A DNA stretch of 5,634 nucleotides from contig JAOZLQ010000151.1 in the NCBI GenBank assembly GCA_029934755.1, forward strand, positions 1 to 5,634. Direction: 5' to 3'. A program made the translations under genes and the position numbers. Source of the stretch: Desulfuromusa sp. GTDB taxonomy: Bacteria > Desulfobacterota > Desulfuromonadia > Desulfuromonadales > Geopsychrobacteraceae. This document shows, in pieces, positions 1-5,634 of this stretch; position 1 is the stretch's first letter, and every line of letters starts with the position of its first letter. Under the pieces are notes generated by a model. It saw only the letters and a list, made by a program, of their open reading frames with translations, had not been told where the DNA came from and did no database searches.

Positions 1-2472
1 GATGAAATGCGTAAATCCTATATGGAATACGCCATGAGCGTCATTGTCGGTCGGGCATTGCCCGATGTTCGTGATGGGCTCAAGCCGGTTCACCGACGGG
101 TTTTATTTGCCATGCACGATCTCAACAATGATTATAATAAACCTTACAAAAAATCGGCTCGGGTGGTTGGTGATGTTATTGGTAAATACCATCCTCATGG
201 TGATACTGCTGTATATGACACCATCGTCCGCATGGCACAGGACTTTTCGATGCGTCATCCACTGATTGATGGTCAGGGTAATTTTGGTTCCGTTGATGGT
301 GATTCTGCGGCGGCAATGCGTTATACCGAAATTAGGATGGACAAGCTGGCCCATGAATTATTGAATGATATCGATAAAGATACGGTCGATTTTGGTCCCA
401 ACTATGATGATTCTCTGGAAGAGCCATTGGTTCTTCCCTGTAAATATCCCAATCTACTGGTGAATGGTTCTGAGGGGATCGCTGTTGGTATGGCGACCAA
501 AATACCTCCTCATAATCTGGGTGAAGTGATCGATGGGCTGGTGGCGTTGATTGATGATCCGCGTATCAGTATTGATGAGCTTATTGAAAGAATTCCCGGT
601 CCTGATTTTCCGACGGCTGGATTCATCAATGGAAAAGAGGGAATTCATGAGGCTTATAAAAATGGACGCGGTATTGTTCAGATGCGTGCCCGGGCACTGG
701 TTGAGATTGATCGGCGCAGCGGCCGAGAAGCGATCATCATTACCGAACTCCCCTATCAGGTCAACAAGGCACGGCTGATCGAAAAAATTGCTGAACTGGT
801 CAAAAATAAAAAAATTGAAGGCATCTCTGATCTGCGTGATGAGTCGGATCGTGATGGGATGCGGGTTGTTATTGAATTAAAGCGAGATATGATTCCTGGG
901 GTTGTTTTGAATCAACTCTACAAAATGACAGCAATGCAGAGCTCTTTCGGGATTATTATGCTGGCGATTGTCTCCGGCCAACCTAAGATACTCAACTTGC
1001 GAGAAGTGCTTGATTGCTTTGTTGATCACCGCCGTGAAATTGTGACCCGACGGTGTATTTTTGAGCTGAAAAAAGCTGAAATGCGAGCTCATATCCTGCA
1101 TGGATTAAAGTTGGCACTGGAGAATCTTGACGAAGTTATTCGGATTATCAAAGGCTGTGCAACCCCAGCTGAAGCCAAGTTGGGTTTGGTCCAGCGGTTT
1201 TCTTTTTCAGATATTCAGGCGCAGGCTATTCTTGATATGCGCTTGCATCGCTTGACTGGGCTTGAGCAAGGTAAAATTCTTGAAGAATTGACACAGCTTT
1301 TGGTACAAATTACTCGGTTGAAGGAAATTCTGGCCAGTGAAGTGGAAATTCTTAATATCATTAAGTTAGAGCTTGTTGAATTAAAAGACAAATTTTCCAA
1401 CCTGAGACGAACGGAAATTTTAGATCGTAGCGCTGACTTAACATTGGAAGATATGATTGTTGAAGAAGATATGGTTGTAACCGTGACTCATGGCGGATAT
1501 ATCAAGCGCAATGCCGTGTCGCTTTATCGGGCTCAACGTCGAGGTGGTAAGGGAAAAACAGGTATTAAGCCGAAGGAAGAAGATTTTGTAGAGAATCTGT
1601 TTATTGCTTCGACCCATGCATACGTTCTTATATTTACCGATTTAGGCAAGGTTTATTGGCTTAAAGTTCACGAGATTCCTCAAGGTGGGCGGGCTTCGCG
1701 GGGTAAGGCAATTGTAAATCTGTTACAGTTGGCACCTGATGAAAAGGTGATGACAATTCTTCCAGTCAAGAGTTTTGAAAAGGATCAATATATTGTAACT
1801 GCCACGGCTCGGGGGATTATCAAAAAAACTGCATTGATGGCTTATTCCCATCCGCGAACCGGTGGCATTATTGCCTTAAGCATTGATGAGGGGGATAGTC
1901 TTATTGAGGCTCGTTTAACCAACGGAGAGCGTGACCTGTTGTTGGCTAGTCGCCATGGTAAATCGATACGTTTTCCGGAGGCTGATGTTCGCGCTGTAGG
2001 CCGACCGGCGCGCGGTGTGCGCGGTATAACTCTGGAAGCTAACGACGCAGTTATTGGACTGCAATCGGTGACCGCAAATACAGCTCTGGCTCTGGTAACG
2101 GTGACCGAAAATGGTTATGGTAAACGTACTGATATTGGCGAATATCGGGTTCAAAGTCGTGGTGGTAAAGGGGTTATCACGATCAAAACCAGTGAACGAA
2201 ATGGTTGCGTTGTGGCTATTCGGATGGTCGAGGATGAGTCTGATCTCATGTTTATCACAAACCGTGGTAAACTTTTGCGGACCAAGGTCAAAAATATTCG
2301 TGCTATTGGCCGCAACACTCAAGGTGTGCGCATGATGGTATTGGAAGATGATGAGTTAATAGTTTCAGTTGCTAAACTGGCAGAGAAGGATACCGCGGAT
2401 GGGATTGCATCGACTGAAGAAGCAATTGAAGCGGGAGTTGAAACAACAAGAAGCCCGGACGAAGAAATCTAG
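1..2472 (+). CDS. gyrA: DNA gyrase subunit A, 5' end outside window
   Basis: GyrA is the DNA-breaking and rejoining subunit of the A2B2 type II topoisomerase that introduces negative supercoils using ATP bound by GyrB. The frame is open from base 1. The first visible residues (DEMRKSYMEYAMSVIVGRAL) match GyrA from about E. coli residue 15, so roughly 14 codons and the true start lie upstream; the ATG at 7 is internal. The quinolone-determining region has Thr (205-207) at the E. coli Ser83 position and Asp (217-219) at Asp87. The catalytic Tyr (E. coli Tyr122) is at 322-324, preceded by Arg in AAMRYTEIR. The beta-pinwheel C-terminal domain begins near 1440 and carries the GyrA box QRRGGKG at 1534-1554, which marks a gyrase rather than topoisomerase IV; a related QSRGGKG lies in a later blade at 2152-2172. 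The protein ends in a short acidic tail. The last 74 bases overlap the next gene. Identification is very secure. Confidence 0.98.
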   Translation, partial: DEMRKSYMEYAMSVIVGRALPDVRDGLKPVHRRVLFAMHDLNNDYNKPYKKSARVVGDVIGKYHPHGDTAVYDTIVRMAQDFSMRHPLIDGQGNFGSVDGDSAAAMRYTEIRMDKLAHELLNDIDKDTVDFGPNYDDSLEEPLVLPCKYPNLLVNGSEGIAVGMATKIPPHNLGEVIDGLVALIDDPRISIDELIERIPGPDFPTAGFINGKEGIHEAYKNGRGIVQMRARALVEIDRRSGREAIIITELPYQVNKARLIEKIAELVKNKKIEGISDLRDESDRDGMRVVIELKRDMIPGVVLNQLYKMTAMQSSFGIIMLAIVSGQPKILNLREVLDCFVDHRREIVTRRCIFELKKAEMRAHILHGLKLALENLDEVIRIIKGCATPAEAKLGLVQRFSFSDIQAQAILDMRLHRLTGLEQGKILEELTQLLVQITRLKEILASEVEILNIIKLELVELKDKFSNLRRTEILDRSADLTLEDMIVEEDMVVTVTHGGYIKRNAVSLYRAQRRGGKGKTGIKPKEEDFVENLFIASTHAYVLIFTDLGKVYWLKVHEIPQGGRASRGKAIVNLLQLAPDEKVMTILPVKSFEKDQYIVTATARGIIKKTALMAYSHPRTGGIIALSIDEGDSLIEARLTNGERDLLLASRHGKSIRFPEADVRAVGRPARGVRGITLEANDAVIGLQSVTANTALALVTVTENGYGKRTDIGEYRVQSRGGKGVITIKTSERNGCVVAIRMVEDESDLMFITNRGKLLRTKVKNIRAIGRNTQGVRMMVLEDDELIVSVAKLAEKDTADGIASTEEAIEAGVETTRSPDEEI
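2384..2390 (+). promoter_or_regulatory. Ribosome binding site of the TPR gene, inside gyrA
   Basis: AGAAGGA sits 8 bases before the ATG at 2399 and lies within the gyrA coding region. It is the main reason for choosing this start over the TTG codons at 2369, 2426 and 2438. Confidence 0.6.
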
Positions 2473-3280
2473 CCGCAACCGTTGGATTTTAACTATGCTG
2501 GTTGCCTTGGCTTTGGCAGCCAGTTTGTTTTCTGTTTATCAGCAGAAGCAGTTAACGGCTTCACAGCAGTTATTTGCACAAGGGGTAAAGCTGGAGAGTT
2601 TAGGAGAGATAACAGCTGCTGAAAAGATCTATCATGAAATTTATCAACATTATCCCCAAGGTCAAGAAGCTGCCGAAGCTTTATTGAGGGTTGGAAAGCT
2701 CTGGCAGTATGATCATCAAGATGAACAGATGGCACTGCTCAGTTATCTGAAACTGGAGCATAATTACCCCGAAAGCCTGTTAGTGTTGACGGCACGTGAA
2801 GAGGCTGCGCAGATTGTTAAATATACTTTGCGTGACTATTCCCGAGCCATTGAATATTATCAACATTTACTAGATTTAAATACGGGCACCCCAGATCAAT
2901 ACTATTATGAAATAGCTGATTGTTATTTCCGTCTCGAAAATTATTCACAAGCACGCATAGAATTTGAAACACTGCTGGAAATCTACCCTGAGAGTTTTCT
3001 TGTCCCCGATGTTTTATACCGCAAGGGTGGACTGTTACTGTTGGAGGGATTGGTAGCAGATGCGCGGAGTGCTTGGCAGGGTTTGATTGAACAATACCCG
3101 GACAGCAAATACCGTATCCAGGCTGAATTTGATTTAGCCAAACTTTTGGAAGAAGAAGAGCATTTAACCGAAGCTCTGCAGTATTATCGAAAATTGGAGG
3201 GAAGGTTGCAGTCCTCGTTGTTAGAAGAAAAAATTAAGCACCTTGAGCAACGGATTGCAAAGAAGTTAGAGGCTATTTAG
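2399..3280 (+). CDS. Membrane-anchored TPR protein of unknown function
   Basis: Predicted 293-residue protein. Residues 1-28 are very rich in Lys and Arg, followed by one hydrophobic segment (about 29-47) and then a helical region, so the likely topology is an uncleaved inner-membrane anchor with the repeats in the periplasm. TPR-like helix pairs are visible at about 53-86, 146-161, 166-199, 203-234 and 239-272, several closing with the typical Tyr-Pro (HYP, NYP, IYP, QYP). The C-terminus (273-291) is a charged helix, possibly coiled coil. This resembles the scaffold repeats of BamD/CpoB-type envelope proteins, but no specific family was recognised. The ATG at 2399 is preferred because AGAAGGA lies 8 bases upstream. 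TTG at 2369 is an alternative upstream start, and TTG at 2426 or 2438 would shorten the overlap. ATG at 2495 would start inside the membrane segment. The gene overlaps gyrA by 74 bases and abuts gpsA, so it is probably cotranslated with both. Its role is unknown; protein-protein interaction is expected from the repeats. Confidence 0.85.
   Translation: MGLHRLKKQLKRELKQQEARTKKSSRNRWILTMLVALALAASLFSVYQQKQLTASQQLFAQGVKLESLGEITAAEKIYHEIYQHYPQGQEAAEALLRVGKLWQYDHQDEQMALLSYLKLEHNYPESLLVLTAREEAAQIVKYTLRDYSRAIEYYQHLLDLNTGTPDQYYYEIADCYFRLENYSQARIEFETLLEIYPESFLVPDVLYRKGGLLLLEGLVADARSAWQGLIEQYPDSKYRIQAEFDLAKLLEEEEHLTEALQYYRKLEGRLQSSLLEEKIKHLEQRIAKKLEAI
3268..3272 (+). promoter_or_regulatory. Ribosome binding site of gpsA, inside the TPR gene
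   Basis: AGAGG lies 8 bases before the gpsA ATG, within the last codons of the TPR gene. The TPR stop TAG (3278-3280) directly touches the ATG (3281), an arrangement typical of translational coupling. Confidence 0.6.
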
Positions 3281-4288
3281 ATGAAGATAAATATTGCTGT
3301 TATTGGTGCTGGAAGTTGGGGAACAACCTTAGCTAACTTGCTTGCTGGCAATGGCTATCCAGTCACACTCTGGTGCTATGAGGAGGATCTGGCTGAGAGA
3401 ATTCAGCAGGTGAGAATAAATGATCTTTATTTGCCGGGTGTTCAGCTTTCCAAAAATTTACAGGTCACAAGCAATTTAAAGTCTGCGGTCTCCACAAAGC
3501 AATTAGTGTTATTTGTAACCCCATCTCAAGTGACTCGCCGAGTTTTGGAGCAAGCTCTGCCAGATTTATTACCACAGGCTCTGATTGTTTCTGCATCGAA
3601 GGGGATTGAAAATGACAGTCTAATGCTGTTATCCCAAGTGTTTGAAGATCTCCTTCCAGAACAGATGCATCGACAACTTGGCTTTCTTTCCGGACCTTCT
3701 TTTGCAAAAGAAGTGAGTGTGGGCATGCCAACAGCCGTGGTTGTTGCCGCTCGAGATATGGTTGTTGCGGAAGAGATTCAGAAAATTTTCAGTACAGAGA
3801 ATTTTCGCGTCTATACCCACAATGATATTATTGGAGTCGAGCTTGGTGGTGCGATGAAGAATGTTATTGCTCTGGCAGCGGGAGTTGCTGATGGTCTTGG
3901 TTTTGGACACAATACTCGGGCAGCATTGATTACTCGTGGTTTGACTGAAATGACTCGGTTAGGAATGAAGCTGGGTGGTGCTGCAGAGACGTTTGCCGGG
4001 CTGGCTGGAATGGGTGATTTGGTGCTAACTTGTACTGGAGATCTATCACGGAATCGTAGTGTTGGAATTGAGCTGGGCAAAGGGCGTAAAATAGAGGAAA
4101 TTCTAGGAGGAATGCAGATGGTTGCTGAAGGGGTGCAAACAACCCTGTCAGCATATCAGTTGGCGGATAAATTGGGGGTTGAAGTTCCAATTATCGAACA
4201 GATGTATTTGCTCTTGTATCAGGATAAGGATCCGCACCAGGCGGTGAGTGATTTAATGTCACGTAATTTGAAGGCAGAAGCTGTTTAG
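3281..4288 (+). CDS. gpsA: NAD(P)-dependent glycerol-3-phosphate dehydrogenase
   Basis: GpsA reduces dihydroxyacetone phosphate to sn-glycerol 3-phosphate in the cytoplasm, providing the backbone for phospholipid synthesis. The 335-residue product has the normal family length. The Rossmann dinucleotide-binding motif is at the N-terminus (GAGSWGTTLA, residues 9-18). Other family signatures follow: SASKGIE (104-110, Lys107), LSGPSFAKEV (136-145), GGAMKNV (189-195) whose Lys193 matches the catalytic lysine of the family, and LAGMGDLVLTCTGDLSRNRS (241-260) containing the Arg-Asn pair (257-258) that contacts the substrate. AEG at 282-284 supplies the Glu near the cofactor. No key residue is missing. 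The start ATG directly follows the TAG of the TPR gene, with AGAGG 8 bases upstream, so the gene is embedded in the operon rather than having its own visible promoter. Use of NADH versus NADPH cannot be decided from the sequence alone. Confidence 0.97.
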   Translation: MKINIAVIGAGSWGTTLANLLAGNGYPVTLWCYEEDLAERIQQVRINDLYLPGVQLSKNLQVTSNLKSAVSTKQLVLFVTPSQVTRRVLEQALPDLLPQALIVSASKGIENDSLMLLSQVFEDLLPEQMHRQLGFLSGPSFAKEVSVGMPTAVVVAARDMVVAEEIQKIFSTENFRVYTHNDIIGVELGGAMKNVIALAAGVADGLGFGHNTRAALITRGLTEMTRLGMKLGGAAETFAGLAGMGDLVLTCTGDLSRNRSVGIELGKGRKIEEILGGMQMVAEGVQTTLSAYQLADKLGVEVPIIEQMYLLLYQDKDPHQAVSDLMSRNLKAEAV

Positions 4289-4294
4289 GGAGGT
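4288..4294 (+). promoter_or_regulatory. Ribosome binding site of the cyclophilin gene
   Basis: GGGAGGT lies just before the GTG at 4298; its first G is the last base of the gpsA TAG stop. The spacing from GGAGG to the start is only 4 bases, on the short side. The next in-frame ATG (4313) is about 19 bases from GGAGG, too far for it to serve, and would cut away the lysine at the head of the signal peptide. This favours the GTG start. Confidence 0.65.
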
Positions 4295-4297
4295 ATC

Positions 4298-4861
4298 GTG
4301 AAACAATTATTAATGTTAATCATCAGTGTTTTGTTTTTTGCAGGGGTTGTTTCCGCCGAACCGGTGGTAGAAATGAAAACCAGTTTGGGAACCATGCAGA
4401 TTGAGTTGAACAGCTCCAAAGCACCAGTGACAGTGAAAAACTTTCTTGGGTATGTTGATCAGAAATTTTATGATGGAACAATTTACCATCGGGTGATCAG
4501 TAGTTTTATGATTCAGGGGGGTGGCTTTGATAAAACTACCAAGAGAAAGAAGCCCCTGAATCCTATCAAGAATGAAGCTGGTAATGGTTTAAAAAACAGA
4601 AAAGGGAGTATCGCTATGGCACGTACTGGAGTTGTCGATAGCGCGACTAGTCAATTTTTTATCAATCTGGTTGATAATAAATCGCTTAATCACCGTGGGA
4701 CGTCATCTAGAGATTTTGGTTATGCCGTTTTTGGGCAGGTCATTTCTGGGATGGATGTGGTAGAAAAAATTGGCAAAGTTAAAACTATTGCTAAAAGTTC
4801 TCTGTTTCGAAACTATCCAGAACCACAGGTTATTATTGAATCTATCAGTAGGGTTAAGTAG
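4298..4861 (+). CDS. ppiA: Secreted cyclophilin-type peptidyl-prolyl cis-trans isomerase
   Basis: Cyclophilins speed cis-trans isomerisation of peptide bonds before proline and assist folding. The 187-residue product starts with a Sec-type signal peptide: Lys2, a hydrophobic core to about residue 17, and a VSA-like cleavage site near residue 20, so the mature enzyme should be periplasmic. The rest closely resembles E. coli PpiA: YHRV with catalytic Arg65 (human CypA Arg55), FMIQGGGF (70-77, Phe60/Gln63 equivalents at 70 and 73), the bacterial insertion ending KNEAGNGLKN (91-100), MART (107-110), SQFFINL (118-124) with Phe121 matching CypA Phe113, and GYAVFGQV (141-148). The position of CypA Trp121 (Phe in E. 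coli PpiA) is Ser129 here, so the enzyme is predicted to bind cyclosporin A poorly. The start is GTG, 9 bases after the gpsA stop. A lipobox Cys is absent, so it is not a lipoprotein. The ppiA symbol is given by resemblance and genomic position; the family is certain, the exact orthology less so. Confidence 0.93.
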   Translation: MKQLLMLIISVLFFAGVVSAEPVVEMKTSLGTMQIELNSSKAPVTVKNFLGYVDQKFYDGTIYHRVISSFMIQGGGFDKTTKRKKPLNPIKNEAGNGLKNRKGSIAMARTGVVDSATSQFFINLVDNKSLNHRGTSSRDFGYAVFGQVISGMDVVEKIGKVKTIAKSSLFRNYPEPQVIIESISRVK

Positions 4862-4867
4862 TGATAA
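4859..4867 (+). other. Three tandem in-frame stop codons ending the cyclophilin gene
   Basis: TAG, TGA and TAA follow each other without a gap in the cyclophilin frame. This ensures termination even if the first stop is read through. Confidence 0.85.
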
Positions 4868-4884
4868 GTTAGGCGATTCAAATT

Positions 4885-4891
4885 AAAGGGG
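4885..4891 (+). promoter_or_regulatory. Ribosome binding site of the EEP-fold gene
   Basis: AAAGGGG lies 6 bases before the ATG at 4898, in the 36-base gap after the cyclophilin gene. The gap shows no hairpin with a T run and no clear promoter, so readthrough transcription from upstream is expected. Confidence 0.6.
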
Positions 4892-4897
4892 CGAGTT

Positions 4898-5634
4898 ATG
4901 TCGACGTTCCGGATCATGAATTATCATATCAATGGCGCTAGGAGTGCTGCTGGAGAACTTGCACCTGAGCTTTGTGCTGCAGTGATTAGGGCGCAACAGC
5001 CTGAACTTGTAATGTTGCAGAGAATTGGATCGCCGATTGGAATCAGCTCGGTGGATCAGTTAGCAAAACGGGTCGGTTTATCAGCCTATGGATCAGAAGT
5101 AGAGGGAGGCTGTGCTTTTTTATCCAGTTATCCCCTGCAACATATCCAGGAAATACCCCTTGGGTTTGGCGGCCAGTGTTTACAGGCAGATCTCGAATAT
5201 CAAGATGAAAGAATCCATCTGTTTAACTTGACACTCTCGTGGGATTTGCGGCAACGGCGGGAGCAGGTGAAGATTCTTATGGGAGAACAGCTGCTGAATA
5301 ACCCTTTTTTGCCATGTGCAACTATTATCTGTGGGGATTTTGGTTTGCCTTGGTGGGGGAGCGGTCAAATTCCTCTGAATGAACATCTGAAACGTGCTAG
5401 CTTTCCAGTCTGGCGAGCCAACTTTCCCGGTAAAATCCCTCTTTGGGGGCGTGATCGGATCTATCTTCGAGGCCCGATTAAAGCGTTGGCCGGTCATGTC
5501 GTTATGACTGCTGAAGCACGTAATGCTTCGACCCATCTCCCTCTGGTTCTTACTGTTGAGACAAGCGAAACTCGTGAAGCCTTGAATATTAAGAAGAGAG
5601 CCAGAGTTTCCTCCAAACAAGCCAATCCTGTCTG
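4898..5634 (+). CDS. EEP-fold (endonuclease/exonuclease/phosphatase) protein, probably non-catalytic, 3' end outside window
   Basis: An open frame of 245 codons runs from ATG 4898 to the window edge without a stop. Its product has the order of motifs of the EEP (exonuclease III / DNase I / sphingomyelinase-like) fold: FRIMNYHING (4-13, usual MTYNIHxG), AAVIRAQQPELVMLQRI (27-43, usual P-DIV-LQE), LFNLTLSWDLRQRREQ (108-123, usual NTHL...R..Q), IICGDFG (143-149, usual GDFN), GRDRIYL (184-190, usual RIDyIf) and ASTHLPLVLTV (210-220, usual SDHLPV). Several active-site positions are altered: His10 for Asn, Arg42 for the metal-binding Glu, Thr112 for His, Gly149 for Asn, Thr212 for Asp. Asp147, Asp186 and His213 remain. 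The fold seems complete by about residue 221; a basic linker follows, so a further domain may lie downstream. There is no signal peptide, hence probably cytoplasmic. Fold assignment is fairly secure; loss of catalysis is inferred and no substrate can be named. Confidence 0.82.
   Translation, partial: MSTFRIMNYHINGARSAAGELAPELCAAVIRAQQPELVMLQRIGSPIGISSVDQLAKRVGLSAYGSEVEGGCAFLSSYPLQHIQEIPLGFGGQCLQADLEYQDERIHLFNLTLSWDLRQRREQVKILMGEQLLNNPFLPCATIICGDFGLPWWGSGQIPLNEHLKRASFPVWRANFPGKIPLWGRDRIYLRGPIKALAGHVVMTAEARNASTHLPLVLTVETSETREALNIKKRARVSSKQANPV

Noticed and set aside
205..207. Thr at the GyrA Ser83 position as a quinolone resistance mutation
   Set aside because: Thr is the wild-type residue at this site in many bacteria and Asp87 is intact, so it is not evidence of acquired resistance.
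1447..1480. Apparent short tandem duplication (EDMIV then EEDMVV) in GyrA
   Set aside because: The same stretch occurs as a family-typical sequence at the start of the gyrase C-terminal domain, so it is not a recent repeat.
1915..2322. Minus-strand open frame of 135 codons within gyrA
   Set aside because: It lies wholly opposite the well-conserved gyrase C-terminal domain, and its translation shows no recognisable family; a shadow of the gyrA reading frame.
2473..2495. TPR gene starting after the gyrA stop at ATG 2495
   Set aside because: This would begin inside the hydrophobic segment, remove the basic leader, and lacks a clear Shine-Dalgarno sequence.
3465..4190. Several overlapping minus-strand open frames opposite gpsA
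   Set aside because: They lie opposite conserved gpsA sequence in competing frames, with no recognisable product.
4862..4897. Terminator or promoter in the only sizeable intergenic gap
   Set aside because: The 36 bases hold no stem-loop with a T run and no convincing -35/-10 pair; only a ribosome binding site is supported.
5180..5620. Minus-strand open frame of 146 codons at the right end
   Set aside because: The plus-strand frame over the same bases encodes recognisable EEP motifs and has a good ribosome binding site; the reverse product resembles nothing known and is low in structured pattern.

Overview
The window is a run of five genes, all on the plus strand and packed almost end to end: the 3' part of gyrA (DNA gyrase subunit A), a membrane-anchored tetratricopeptide-repeat (TPR) protein, gpsA (glycerol-3-phosphate dehydrogenase), a secreted cyclophilin-type peptidyl-prolyl isomerase, and the 5' part of a protein with an endonuclease/exonuclease/phosphatase (EEP) fold. 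The order gyrA - TPR - gpsA - cyclophilin is, from memory, the one seen just downstream of the dnaA-dnaN-recF-gyrB block in Geobacter and its relatives. With the moderate base composition and the Gram-negative style secreted cyclophilin, this points to a Desulfuromonadia-type (former Deltaproteobacteria) chromosome near the replication origin. That assignment is inference. No mobile element, RNA gene, CRISPR array or prophage sign was seen.

Layout: gyrA enters from the left edge (about 14 codons missing) and stops at 2472. The TPR gene most likely starts at 2399, so the last 74 bases of gyrA are read in two frames. The TPR gene stops at 3280 and gpsA starts on the next base. The gpsA stop at 4288 overlaps the Shine-Dalgarno sequence of the cyclophilin gene, which starts with GTG at 4298. 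The cyclophilin gene ends in three consecutive in-frame stop codons (4859-4867). After a 36-base gap with a good ribosome binding site, an open frame starts at 4898 and runs off the right edge. No convincing terminator or promoter lies between any of the genes, so they look like one transcription unit with translational coupling.

Functionally the genes are mixed: DNA supercoiling, phospholipid precursor supply (GpsA), and envelope functions (TPR protein facing the periplasm, periplasmic prolyl isomerase). The most unusual item is the last gene. It keeps the EEP scaffold motifs, but at least five of the residues that normally form the metal and catalytic centre are replaced, so it is probably a non-catalytic member of the family.
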